Below are positions 1 to 8,184 of a DNA stretch of 64,000 nt, in pieces. Numbering within the stretch: position 1 is the first letter of the stretch; every line of letters begins with the position of its first letter. This DNA is from Allocoprobacillus sp002160865 (lineage in GTDB: Bacteria; Bacillota_I; Bacilli_A; Erysipelotrichales; Coprobacillaceae). The DNA is taken from NCBI RefSeq assembly GCF_042850985.1, contig NZ_AP031415.1, positions 496,001 to 560,000 of the forward strand, given 5' to 3'. The notes beneath the pieces were generated by a model. It was not told the DNA's origin and searched no databases. It saw only the letters and a list, made by a program, of their open reading frames with translations. The position numbers and the translations under genes are program-made.

Positions 1-31
1 TTGATTTATTTGAACAGTTATTAAAGCAACT

Positions 32-58
32 GGTGTAACGAAATGTTACACCTTTTTT
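32..58 (+). terminator. Rho-independent terminator of an upstream gene
   Basis: An 8-bp perfect stem GGTGTAAC/GTTACACC with a 5-base loop is followed by six T. It ends transcription arriving from outside the window. Confidence 0.8.
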
Positions 59-59
59 G

Positions 60-109
60 TTGCAATTTTCATAAAATAAGAGTATATTGTTTAGTTGTAA
101 ACAATATAC
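60..109 (+). promoter_or_regulatory. Promoter and MarR operator of the efflux operon
   Basis: A -35 TTGCAA (60-65) and -10 TATATT (83-88) are separated by 17 bp. A perfect 12-bp inverted repeat, GTATATTGTTTA at 82-93 and its complement at 98-109 with a 4-base centre GTTG, covers the -10 box and probably the start point. Such a palindrome in front of a marR gene is the usual autorepression site; that MarR binds here is inference. Confidence 0.75.
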
Positions 110-131
110 AAGTAAACTAATGAGGTGAGAT

Positions 132-581
132 ATGAAAACGAACATTGAAACATTATTAGATTATTCAATACAGATTAGAAAGTATTATGCACGTGTTTTA
201 AATGAGAGATTGAAAGATTTGAAATTATCGCCTAATGAAATGAATATCTTAATTTTATTATCAAATAATCCAAGTATTACAACAAGTACACAGTTAAATG
301 TCTTTTTAGGAGTTTCTAAGGGACTCATTAGTCGTAGTGTAGAAAGCTTAGTGAAAAAAGAGCTGATTCGTATAGAAAGTGATGTCACTGATCGACGTAT
401 TCAACATATTTATTTAACAGCCGATGCAATTGAGGAGATAAAGATTTTAAAAAAAGAAATTCGAAAAATTAATGAAGATATTTTATTAGAAATTCCAAAA
501 GAAGATATTCAAAAAATGGAAGAAACGCTAATAAAAATAAGAGATCACTTTAAAGAAAAAAATGAGGAGGTATGTTTATGA
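132..581 (+). CDS. MarR family transcriptional regulator
   Basis: The 149-residue protein has the size and layout of MarR dimers: an N-terminal helix, a winged helix-turn-helix at about residues 35-100 containing the recognition segment GVSKGLISRSVESL and a wing with DVTDRRIQHIYLT, then a long C-terminal dimerisation helix. It is a cytoplasmic DNA-binding regulator; its ligand is unknown. The start follows a GAGGTGAG ribosome-binding site at 122-129. Its stop overlaps the start of the MATE transporter gene by four bases, so the two are translationally coupled, and the palindrome upstream suggests autorepression relieved by a substrate of the pump. Confidence 0.93.
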   Translation: MKTNIETLLDYSIQIRKYYARVLNERLKDLKLSPNEMNILILLSNNPSITTSTQLNVFLGVSKGLISRSVESLVKKELIRIESDVTDRRIQHIYLTADAIEEIKILKKEIRKINEDILLEIPKEDIQKMEETLIKIRDHFKEKNEEVCL

Positions 582-1957
582 AATTAAAAATGTCACAAGA
601 AGTGGACTTAGGAAAAGAACCCGTAGGACATTTATTGTTTATTTTGGCTGTACCAGCTATTACATCGCAGGTTGTCAATGCTTTATATAACATGGTCGAT
701 CGTATGTATATAGGACATATTCCAGAAGTTGGTTCTGCAGCTTTAACAGGGGTAGGAGTCTGTTTTCCTATTATCATGATTATTTCTGCTTTTGCATACT
801 TATTTGGTATGGGAGGAGCACCACGAGCTAGTATCTTCATGGGGAAAAAAGACAATGATACGGCTGAAAAAATTTTAGGTAACTGTACAACATCACTCAT
901 GATTATTGCCGTTTTATTGACAGTTTTGGTTTTGATTTTTCAAGAACCATTATTATATCTTTTTGGAGCGAGTGAAAATACAATTGGTTATGCCATGGAT
1001 TATATGACTATTTATGCGATTGGAACAATCTTTGTACAATTGACATTAGGGTTAAATGCCTTTATATCAGCACAAGGATTTTCAAAAATTAGTATGTTAA
1101 CTGTTGTTATTGGAGCTGTCACAAATATTGTTTTAGACCCTATTTTCATTTTTGGATTGAATATGGGGGTACAAGGTGCAGCAGTTGCGACAGTCATGTC
1201 ACAAGCTTTAAGTGCCATTTGGGCATTCTGGTTCTTATCAGGAAAAAATACGATTTTAAAATTAAAAAGAGAAAATTTAAAAATCAATTTTCATATTTTA
1301 TTACCATGTATTGCTTTAGGTGTTGCTCCTTTTGCAATGCAGGCTACAGAAAGTGTTTTGGTATTGTGCTTTAACTCATCATTATTAAAATATGGTGGAG
1401 ATTTAGCTGTTGGCGCTATGACAATCTTATCAAGTGTTATGCAATTTGCCATGTTACCATTACAAGGTTTAACACAAGGGGGACAACCTATTATCAGTTA
1501 TAACTATGGTGCTAAACAAGGTGATCGTGTTCAAAAAGCATTTAAACTTCAAACCATTTCATGTTTTTCATATTCATCTATACTATGGTTATTGATTATG
1601 ATTTTCCCAAGTTTATTTGTTGCGATTTTTACAAGTGATCCACAATTAACAGAAATCACAATTTGGGCATTAAGAATTTATATGGCTGGAGTTTTATTAA
1701 TGGGTATACAAATTTCATGTCAACAGACATTTATTGCCTTTGGAAATTCAAAAAAGAGTGCATTTTTGGCAGTCTTTAGAAAAATCTTGGTTTTAATTCC
1801 TTTGATTTATATTTTACCTATGTTTATATCAGATCAAGTTTTTGCAGTCTTTTTAGCAGAACCTATTGCTGATACAATTGCTGTTTTAACAACCTCAACA
1901 ATGTTCTATTTTGAAATGAAAAATAAGATGAAAGAAATGCAAACAAAACAATCATAA
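578..1957 (+). CDS. MATE family multidrug efflux transporter
   Basis: About 459 residues with some twelve hydrophobic segments and two MatE repeats (roughly residues 18-175 and 245-400), the standard length of the family. It includes the N-terminal signature around GRPVxxLL-like GKEPVGHLL and the segment NMVDRMYIG typical of MATE helix 1-2. It acts in the cytoplasmic membrane as a Na+ or H+ antiporter exporting cationic drugs or metabolites; the substrate cannot be read from sequence. The ATG at 578 was chosen because GAGGAGG at 564-570 lies seven bases upstream; the ATG at 572 would sit one base after it. Coupled to marR by an ATGA overlap. Confidence 0.93.
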   Translation: MKLKMSQEVDLGKEPVGHLLFILAVPAITSQVVNALYNMVDRMYIGHIPEVGSAALTGVGVCFPIIMIISAFAYLFGMGGAPRASIFMGKKDNDTAEKILGNCTTSLMIIAVLLTVLVLIFQEPLLYLFGASENTIGYAMDYMTIYAIGTIFVQLTLGLNAFISAQGFSKISMLTVVIGAVTNIVLDPIFIFGLNMGVQGAAVATVMSQALSAIWAFWFLSGKNTILKLKRENLKINFHILLPCIALGVAPFAMQATESVLVLCFNSSLLKYGGDLAVGAMTILSSVMQFAMLPLQGLTQGGQPIISYNYGAKQGDRVQKAFKLQTISCFSYSSILWLLIMIFPSLFVAIFTSDPQLTEITIWALRIYMAGVLLMGIQISCQQTFIAFGNSKKSAFLAVFRKILVLIPLIYILPMFISDQVFAVFLAEPIADTIAVLTTSTMFYFEMKNKMKEMQTKQS

Positions 1958-1971
1958 GAAAGGAAAGTTAC

Positions 1972-2634
1972 ATGATTATTGAACAGTTTAAAGATGCATT
2001 TATTGATGAAGTGATGAGCGATGAGTGGCAGGAAGAAATTCTGCCACTTAAACAAATGATGGCTTATTATCGTTGTGCCATCATGGAAGTAGAAACAAAA
2101 TTTAGAGTTTTAAATGAAGAACTTTCTCTTTGTTATGACCGTAATCCTATTGAATCTATTCACTCTCGCTTAAAATCTAATGCAAGTATTACAAAGAAAC
2201 TGAAGTTAAAGGGCTATCCGATTAATGTTGAAACAATGGAAAAATATCTTTATGATATTGCGGGATTACGTGTTGTCTGTTCATTTAAACAGGATATCTA
2301 TCATTTGGCTCAATGTTTATTACAACAAGATGATATTCGTTTAGTCAAGAAAAAAGACTATATTCAAAATCCTAAAGCGAATGGTTATCGCAGTTTACAT
2401 TTGATTATTGAAGTTCCGATTTTTTTAGAGAATGAGAAAAAATGGGTGAAAGTCGAAGTTCAGTTCCGTACTTTAGCGATGGATTTTTGGGCCAGTTTAG
2501 AACATAAATTGAGATATAAAAAAGTCATTGATGACGATAAAGAAAGTTATATAGCTCATCAGTTATTGGAATGTGCACAGATGTGTAATGATTTAGATGA
2601 TAAAATGAGTTTAATTAAAGAATATTTAGAATAA
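1972..2634 (+). CDS. Small alarmone synthetase, (p)ppGpp synthetase of the RelQ/RelP class
   Basis: The 220-residue protein is a single RelA/SpoT synthetase domain without hydrolase, TGS or ACT domains, the size of Firmicute small alarmone synthetases. Recognisable elements are DIAGLRVVCSF near residue 95, NPKANGYRSLHLI (substrate loop) near residue 135 and VEVQFRTLAMDFWASLEHKL near residue 165. It transfers pyrophosphate from ATP to GDP or GTP. Whether it is the RelQ or RelP type cannot be decided by eye. It starts 14 bases after the MATE stop behind AAAGGAAAG, so it is probably cotranscribed with the efflux genes. Confidence 0.9.
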   Translation: MIIEQFKDAFIDEVMSDEWQEEILPLKQMMAYYRCAIMEVETKFRVLNEELSLCYDRNPIESIHSRLKSNASITKKLKLKGYPINVETMEKYLYDIAGLRVVCSFKQDIYHLAQCLLQQDDIRLVKKKDYIQNPKANGYRSLHLIIEVPIFLENEKKWVKVEVQFRTLAMDFWASLEHKLRYKKVIDDDKESYIAHQLLECAQMCNDLDDKMSLIKEYLE

Positions 2635-2668
2635 GAATCGCTTTTATAAGTGGTTCTTTTATTATTAT
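2633..2668 (+). terminator. Probable terminator after the alarmone synthetase gene
   Basis: AAGAATCGCTT (2633-2643) pairs with AAGTGGTTCTT (2648-2658) over 11 positions if three G-U pairs are allowed; a T-rich but interrupted tail follows. Confidence 0.55.
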
Positions 2669-2757
2669 GCTTTATAAGCATGGTTGAATATGAAATATAA
2701 GTATTTGAAGAGAAGAAAGGGTTGATATAAAATAAAGATGAAAGTTGTGGTGGCACT

Positions 2758-4449
2758 ATGCAAATAGAAAGATTTCAATGGAAAGAGACATCAAGAATCG
2801 TAGAAATGATCTGTCAGGTCTGGAAATTAGATCGCATGTTTAAAAGTTTAAAAAATGGTATGATTTTCTCACAAGAATATTTTTATGATGTTTTATTACA
2901 TTCCACAGATTTATTTATAGCAACCAAACAACAGCGTATTGTTGGTTTTTTAGCATTATCTTTATCTAAAAAAGAGAAAATTTTAATTCCTGAAGAATAT
3001 CAAAATCTTCTCTATCATCAACATGATGATTTTCATTTGATTTCTTCCTATCGTCAAATGATGCAAAACTATCATCAAAACTGTGAACAGTTATTACAAA
3101 AGATGCATCAAAACTATGATGGAGAGATTGTTTTATTTATGGTTGATGAGACATATCAGCATCAGGGATTAGGAACGAAGCTTTATGAGTATGCAGAATG
3201 TTTATTTAAAAAAGAAAACTGTTCCCATTATATTTTGTATACCGATACAAGCTGTTCTTATGAATTTTATGATCATCATCAAATGAAACGATTAGATCAA
3301 TATCGAAGAGATGATGATTTTACAATTTATTTATATGCAAAGGAGTTGAAATCCATGGAATATAGACAATTACCACATGGAAATGAAAAAATCAGTGTTA
3401 TTGGTTTAGGAACAAGTTCTTTAGGAGAATCAAGTGAAAAAGAAATCATCGCAACCATTCAAGAAGCTATAAAAAATGGAATCAATTATATTGATTTGGC
3501 GAGTGGTCATGCAAAAACTTTTGAGGCAATAGGTAAAGCTTTACAAGGACAAAGAGAAAAAGTTTATTTACAGGTTCATTTTGGAGCCAATTATGTAACA
3601 GGTGAATATGGATGGACAACCAATTTGGATGAAATCAAAAAATCTATTGAATGGCAATTAAAAATGTTACAAACGGATTATATTGATTTTGGTTTTATTC
3701 ATTGTATTGATGAAGAAGCTGATATAAAAGCTATTGAAAAAGCAGGGGTTATTGATTATATCAAAGAATTAAAAAGAGAAGGCATTGTTAAACATATTGG
3801 GTTATCATCACATACACCAGCTATTGTTCATCAAATCTTAGATATGCATATTTTAGATATGGTGATGTTTAGTATTAATCCGGCTTATGATTATAAGCAT
3901 GGAGAATATGCAATAGGGCAGACAGACGAAAGAATGACTTTATACCAGCGTTGTGAAAAAGAAGGTGTTGCTATTTCGGTGATGAAAGCTTTTGGTGCTG
4001 GGCAATTGCTAGATCAAGAAAAATCTCCATTTCCTCAAGCTCTTACACGTATTCAATGTATTCAGTATGCATTAGACAAACCTGCTGTTGTGACAGTTTT
4101 ACCGGGAGTGAGAAATCGTGACGATTTAAAAGATATTTTACAATATGTACAAGCTACTGATGAAGAAAAGAATTATACAATGATTTCAACATTTGAGGCA
4201 GTAGAGCATCAAGGAAAATGTGTTTATTGTAAACATTGTCATCCTTGCCCAATGGGATTGGATATTGCATTGATTAATAAATATTATGACTTGTGTTTAC
4301 TAGGTGATGAATTAGCTAAAGATCATTATCATCATTTGAATAAAAAAGCAAGTGACTGTGTTCAATGTGGACATTGTAATCATCGTTGTCCATTTCATGT
4401 TGACCAGATGCAAAGAATGAAGGAAATAGCAGATTATTTTCATGAATAA
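2758..4449 (+). CDS. GNAT acetyltransferase fused to a ferredoxin-type aldo/keto reductase
   Basis: One 563-residue frame joins two unrelated enzymes. Residues 1-197 look like a GNAT acetyltransferase (motif A segment VDETYQHQGLGTKLYEYAE). Residues 200-480 form an aldo/keto reductase barrel (VIGLGTSSLGES, DYIDFGFIHCID, VMFSINPAYDY), followed by two [4Fe-4S] cysteine clusters at about residues 488-498 (CVYCKHCHPCP) and 534-545 (CVQCGHCNHRCP), as in COG1453-type reductases. In the barrel the usual catalytic Asp and His are present, but the positions of the usual Tyr and Lys carry other residues (DLASGHAKTF, YLQVHFG). An in-frame ATG at 3355 with AAGGAG at 3340-3345 could start the reductase alone. 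Substrates unknown. The ribosome-binding site at the first ATG is weak (GTGGTGG). Confidence 0.85.
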   Translation: MQIERFQWKETSRIVEMICQVWKLDRMFKSLKNGMIFSQEYFYDVLLHSTDLFIATKQQRIVGFLALSLSKKEKILIPEEYQNLLYHQHDDFHLISSYRQMMQNYHQNCEQLLQKMHQNYDGEIVLFMVDETYQHQGLGTKLYEYAECLFKKENCSHYILYTDTSCSYEFYDHHQMKRLDQYRRDDDFTIYLYAKELKSMEYRQLPHGNEKISVIGLGTSSLGESSEKEIIATIQEAIKNGINYIDLASGHAKTFEAIGKALQGQREKVYLQVHFGANYVTGEYGWTTNLDEIKKSIEWQLKMLQTDYIDFGFIHCIDEEADIKAIEKAGVIDYIKELKREGIVKHIGLSSHTPAIVHQILDMHILDMVMFSINPAYDYKHGEYAIGQTDERMTLYQRCEKEGVAISVMKAFGAGQLLDQEKSPFPQALTRIQCIQYALDKPAVVTVLPGVRNRDDLKDILQYVQATDEEKNYTMISTFEAVEHQGKCVYCKHCHPCPMGLDIALINKYYDLCLLGDELAKDHYHHLNKKASDCVQCGHCNHRCPFHVDQMQRMKEIADYFHE

Positions 4450-4573
4450 CAATATAATTTCACTTTTTATAAGAATTTTTGATGATATAATAAAAGTAGA
4501 AAGAGTTTATCAATGAAAGGAATAATTATAATGGTTTGGATATAGGCAGTGATAGAAGATAAGGAGAACTATT

Positions 4574-4975
4574 ATGAATCATAAAATAATCTATCTGCTT
4601 ATAACAAAGTGCCTTTTGGGTATTCTTTGTATTCTAGCCGCTGTTGTAATTCTTATTCCAAATTATGTTCTTACTCAAGAAACATCTGAGATTTTTGCAC
4701 CAATCATTATATTTGGTACTGCTGGAGCAATAGGACTTATTTTGTATTCGGATCGTTTAAAAAAGCGTTTTGATTGGAACAACGATGAAATACAGAAGAT
4801 GAGAAATGTTGATGCTTCCTTGTGCAATAAGATAATATTACTTGGATTTTTGACCTTATTGCTTCCTGATAATGGAGTGGTTAAGATTGCTCATATACAG
4901 GGAATTGCATTGATTATTATAGGATTAATATTTATCATACAATTTATAGGGTATTGTAGCCAATTAAAAAAATAA
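4574..4975 (+). CDS. Small integral membrane protein, unknown function
   Basis: A 133-residue protein I do not recognise. It shows four hydrophobic stretches (about residues 7-28, 42-58, 84-100 and 108-126) with a short charged loop containing SDRLKKRFDWNNDEI between the second and third. AAGGAG at 4560-4565 precedes the ATG. It stands alone, with its own strong terminator downstream. Confidence 0.7.
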   Translation: MNHKIIYLLITKCLLGILCILAAVVILIPNYVLTQETSEIFAPIIIFGTAGAIGLILYSDRLKKRFDWNNDEIQKMRNVDASLCNKIILLGFLTLLLPDNGVVKIAHIQGIALIIIGLIFIIQFIGYCSQLKK

Positions 4976-5020
4976 TGTTGTTTTTAAAGATGTGTCAATA
5001 ATAGAATGTGCGTAATTTAT

Positions 5021-5058
5021 ACAATAAAAGATGGGTTTCCATCTTTTATTGTATTTTT
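5021..5058 (+). terminator. Strong terminator
   Basis: A perfect 14-bp stem, ACAATAAAAGATGG at 5021-5034 and its complement at 5039-5052, has the loop GTTT and a following ATTTTTA tail. It ends the 4574-4975 gene. Confidence 0.85.
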
Positions 5059-5126
5059 AGAATAAATACGCATATGATGTTTATATTCAAATGATACACA
5101 CACTTAAAATAATGGTTTTACAGTTA

Positions 5127-5172
5127 TTGAAAATTTGTATACTTTAAAGTAGTATACTTGTAAGTATACAAA
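5127..5172 (+). promoter_or_regulatory. Candidate promoter overlapped by three GTATAC boxes
   Basis: TTGAAA (5127-5132), 17 bp, then TAGTAT (5150-5155) could be a promoter for the paired membrane protein genes. Three GTATAC boxes at 5137, 5152 and 5164 overlap it, and TTTGTATACTT (5134-5144) is the exact inverted complement of 5162-5172. This looks like an operator. The rest of the gene-free stretch 4976-5301 holds only the terminator at 5021-5058 and a weak GTGG/CCAC hairpin near 5222-5238. Confidence 0.45.
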
Positions 5173-5301
5173 TGAAAAAATATGATTTATGATCCATGTT
5201 TATAATAAATATATAGAGGTGGCATTTATCCACTTTTCTGTATGCATAAAAAAACCTTAGCTGTCTATATTTTAATAAGTATAGAAATGGAGTCTTGAAT
5301 A

Positions 5302-5919
5302 ATGAAAAATTATAAATATTTATATGGTGTGTGTATCATTATATATGTTGTGACTTTGATGTATGCTGTTATAAAAGGATCAAGATTACAGATGTGCATC
5401 ATAGCTGGTATATTACCTTGTTTACTTCCTGTTTTAAAGTATAAATTTCATTGTAAGATAACCTATGAGGTTAAAATAATATATCTCGTTTTTATTTATT
5501 TTTCTTCATTGATAGGAAGTTGTTTAGATGGTTATGCGTTAGCTTATTATGATAAAATCGTTCATTTCTTTAGTGGTATCATTATAACGATGTTAGCTTG
5601 TCTGATTTATAGCTTTATCAAAAAAAACATCAAGATTCAACAACCTTCAGATCAAAAGATTTACTATATTTTTATCATGACATTTAATATGTCTATCGCA
5701 TTATTATGGGAGTTTTATGAATATGCTATGCTGATTTTCTTTCAAAATGATTGTATTCATCATTATACTACAGGTATTCATGATTCAATGATTGATATGA
5801 TATGTGCTTGTCTAGGAAGTTTAATTATATTGTATCAAGTTGTACAGTATCATCGAAAAAATAAAAAATATTATTCGATAAAAGTTATGCATCAATTCTA
5901 TAATCAAAATATTTTATGA
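5302..5919 (+). CDS. Membrane protein, first of two tandem paralogues, YjdF/DUF2238-like
   Basis: A 205-residue protein with about six membrane segments. Signature segments are YYDKIVHFFSG, LLWEFYEYAML and HHYTTGIHDSMIDM, the pattern of aromatic, His and Asp residues seen in YjdF/DUF2238-type inner-membrane proteins; family assignment is by eye and tentative. The neighbour at 5962 has the same signatures in the same order (YYDKFTHFASG, LLWEFYEYALL, KHFSTGVHDTITDM), so the pair arose by tandem duplication. Start is behind ATGGAG at 5288-5293. Function unknown; conserved His and Asp on the membrane faces could bind metal or phosphate, which is speculation. Confidence 0.65.
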   Translation: MKNYKYLYGVCIIIYVVTLMYAVIKGSRLQMCIIAGILPCLLPVLKYKFHCKITYEVKIIYLVFIYFSSLIGSCLDGYALAYYDKIVHFFSGIIITMLACLIYSFIKKNIKIQQPSDQKIYYIFIMTFNMSIALLWEFYEYAMLIFFQNDCIHHYTTGIHDSMIDMICACLGSLIILYQVVQYHRKNKKYYSIKVMHQFYNQNIL

Positions 5920-5961
5920 TACATCAAATAGTGGTACAATAAAGAAAAGAAGGTGGCATAG

Positions 5962-6570
5962 ATGAAAAAACTCAAAGGAACATGGATAACATGTGTGATT
6001 ATTTATATAATGACACTTATATATGCTTTTTATGTGAATTGGCAAGGAAAGTATTTTGGGATGACTTTTGTGGCATGTGTGACACCGTTTATTGTGCCTG
6101 TTTTTATGAAGCTTATAAAAGTGAGAGTTCCTTTGGAATTCCATATTGTGAATATTATTTTTGTCTATTTTGCAAGTCTATGGGGAAGTTGTTTAGGTGG
6201 TTATCAGCTTCCTTATTATGATAAGTTTACACATTTTGCTAGTGGTGTTGTGATATGTGAAATGATCTTTCTGCTTTATAAACATTATTTAAGACATGAT
6301 CATAGAAAATCATTGATGTTTATTTTTTTGAATGCGGTGAATGCAAGTGTTGCATTGCTTTGGGAATTTTATGAATATGCTTTACTTGTTTTCTTTCAAT
6401 ATGATGCAATTAAACATTTTTCAACAGGTGTTCATGATACGATCACGGATATGCTAGTGGCAGTGATTGGAGGTCTTATTTTATCTATATATCTGATACA
6501 TTATGATCAAAGTGAAAAAAATCATTTCTTTGTTTCACTGGAAAGAAAAATTCATAAGATGAATCATTAA
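5962..6570 (+). CDS. Membrane protein, second of two tandem paralogues, YjdF/DUF2238-like
   Basis: A 202-residue six-segment membrane protein, homologous along its whole length to the preceding gene. It keeps the WEFYEY motif near residue 135 and the HDTITDM motif near residue 158. GAAGGTGG at 5949-5956 serves as ribosome-binding site; the gap to the upstream gene is only 42 bases with no terminator, so the two form an operon closed by the hairpin at 6577. Function unknown. Confidence 0.65.
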   Translation: MKKLKGTWITCVIIYIMTLIYAFYVNWQGKYFGMTFVACVTPFIVPVFMKLIKVRVPLEFHIVNIIFVYFASLWGSCLGGYQLPYYDKFTHFASGVVICEMIFLLYKHYLRHDHRKSLMFIFLNAVNASVALLWEFYEYALLVFFQYDAIKHFSTGVHDTITDMLVAVIGGLILSIYLIHYDQSEKNHFFVSLERKIHKMNH

Positions 6571-6576
6571 CCATAG

Positions 6577-6612
6577 GAAGTTCTTTTAGAATTATAAGAG
6601 CTTCTTTTCTAT
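6577..6612 (+). terminator. Terminator after the paired membrane protein genes
   Basis: GAAGTTCTT pairs with AAGAGCTTC (one G-U pair) and a TTTTCTATT tail follows. Confidence 0.65.
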
Positions 6613-6687
6613 TGTTCGTATATATGGAAGAATATGTTCGTAATTATGAATATCATAAAAAGTATTTTATTTTTTACTAAAAATACA

Positions 6688-6748
6688 TTGACAAACGTCG
6701 GGGGAGGGGGTTATAATAAAGTTGTACAAAATAGCGAATACAATTCGC
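6688..6748 (+). promoter_or_regulatory. Promoter and operator of the sugar-acid operon
   Basis: A consensus promoter, TTGACA (6688-6693) and TATAAT (6712-6717) with an 18-bp spacer, is followed 16 bases later by the palindrome GCGAAT-ACA-ATTCGC (6734-6748). The palindrome lies just inside the transcript and is a good candidate for binding by the IclR regulator encoded second in the operon (inference). The spacer contains two G5 runs separated by one A, very unusual in this AT-rich DNA. Confidence 0.75.
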
Positions 6749-6776
6749 AAATACGGATAAGAGAGGAGAGAGAAAT

Positions 6777-8102
6777 ATGGGGTTATCCGAAGCTGCAACT
6801 GAGAAGTTGCTTGTGATTGCTGATAAGATTAGTAATCAAAAACACATGAGCTCAATTAAGAATGCTTTTACAACTTTGATGCCTGTCATTATTACAGGGG
6901 CATTCTGTACGCTTGTGACAAATGTAATTTGTTCTACAACAACTGATGGTATTTCTCTTGCTAAAGTGCCAGGTATGGCATGGCTGGAAGTACTTTCACC
7001 AATCTTTAGTGCTGCAAACTATGCAACATTAAATTTCTTTACAGTAGGTGCTGTTATTTTGATTGGTCTTGAATTAGGGAAAAAGAATGGTATCAACACT
7101 TATGCACCTGCTATTGTCGCATTATGTTCATTCGTCGCTTGTTGTCCAACATTTGTTAATTTTACTTTAGAAGATGGAAGCATTATACAAGTTGCCGATG
7201 TATTAGGAAAAGATTATACAGCTGCTAAGGGATTGTTCTTAGGTATGGTTATTGCCATGTTATCAGTAGAATTATTCTCTTGGATTGTTAAATCTGGTAA
7301 ATTAAAAATTAATATGCCTGATACAGTACCACCAAATGTTTCAAATTCATTTAACGTATTATTCCCAGTTATGTTGACAATCATCGTATGTTCAGCAGTT
7401 AACTTTGGAATTAATCAATTAACTGGTATGACTTTATATGACATTATTTATACAATGTTACAAAAACCATTGGAAGCAGTTATGCAAGGTCTACCTGGAT
7501 TATTAATCTTGATGTTAGTTGCACAATTATTCTGGGTTATTGGTATTCATGGTAATCAGATTATTAAACCAGTACGTGAACCATTATTAAATGCAGCTAT
7601 TATAGCTAATACTGATATGGTTAACTCTGGAATCACTGATCCAAGTCAATTAAATATCATTAATATGTCTTATTGGGATGTATATATGTCAATGGGTGGT
7701 TCTGGTGTAACTATTGGTTTAATTGTAGCTATTTTCCTTTTCTGTAAACGTGAAGATTATAAATCAGTTGCAAAATTGTCATTAGCTCCTGGTATTTTCA
7801 ATATCAATGAAACAATGACATTTGGTTTACCAATTATGTTAAACCCAATTTTAGCAATTCCATTTATTATTACACCATTAGTTACAGGAAGCATTGCTTA
7901 TTTCTTGACTGTGATTGGATTTGCTGATGTATTGGTATATGCTATTCCTTGGACAACACCACCAATTTTAAGTGCCTGGTTAGCATCTGGTGGAAGTATT
8001 ACATGTATTATTACACAGTTAATTTGTATTGCTGTTTCTATTCTTATTTATATTCCATTTGTTATTGCAGCAAACAAACAAGCAAAAGCTCAAGAAGAAT
8101 AA
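6777..8102 (+). CDS. PTS EIIC component, lactose/cellobiose (CelB) family
   Basis: The 441-residue polytopic protein is a typical EIIC of the lactose/cellobiose superfamily: N-terminal KHMSSIKNAFTTLMPVIITGAF, central GIHGNQIIKPVREPL, and the substrate-loop region PGIFNINETMTFGLPIMLNP near residue 345. It would import a beta-linked disaccharide with phosphorylation by a matching EIIB, but no classical IIA or IIB gene lies in this operon. GGAG at 6765-6768 places the start at 6777. First gene of the operon that runs to 16517. Confidence 0.93.
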   Translation: MGLSEAATEKLLVIADKISNQKHMSSIKNAFTTLMPVIITGAFCTLVTNVICSTTTDGISLAKVPGMAWLEVLSPIFSAANYATLNFFTVGAVILIGLELGKKNGINTYAPAIVALCSFVACCPTFVNFTLEDGSIIQVADVLGKDYTAAKGLFLGMVIAMLSVELFSWIVKSGKLKINMPDTVPPNVSNSFNVLFPVMLTIIVCSAVNFGINQLTGMTLYDIIYTMLQKPLEAVMQGLPGLLILMLVAQLFWVIGIHGNQIIKPVREPLLNAAIIANTDMVNSGITDPSQLNIINMSYWDVYMSMGGSGVTIGLIVAIFLFCKREDYKSVAKLSLAPGIFNINETMTFGLPIMLNPILAIPFIITPLVTGSIAYFLTVIGFADVLVYAIPWTTPPILSAWLASGGSITCIITQLICIAVSILIYIPFVIAANKQAKAQEE

Positions 8103-8111
8103 ATGTTATAA

Positions 8112-8142
8112 AATACAACCACCCTTCAGGGTGGTTTGTATT
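8112..8142 (+). terminator. Intra-operon hairpin between EIIC and regulator genes
   Basis: AATACAACCACCCT pairs with AGGGTGGTTTGTATT apart from one bulged T. No T-tract follows, so it is more likely an attenuator or mRNA-end protecting hairpin than a full terminator. Confidence 0.5.
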
Positions 8143-8184
8143 CCATGTAAGCCTATGTTATGATTGTTATGAAGGGGTGATTTC

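Noticed and set aside
5198..5268. Short frame beginning MIHVYNKYIEVAF
   Set aside because: No ribosome-binding site and no terminator of its own; probably leader DNA of the gene at 5302.
6634..6816. Open frame of 60 codons before the EIIC gene
   Set aside because: It covers the promoter, operator and ribosome-binding site of the EIIC gene and resembles no protein.
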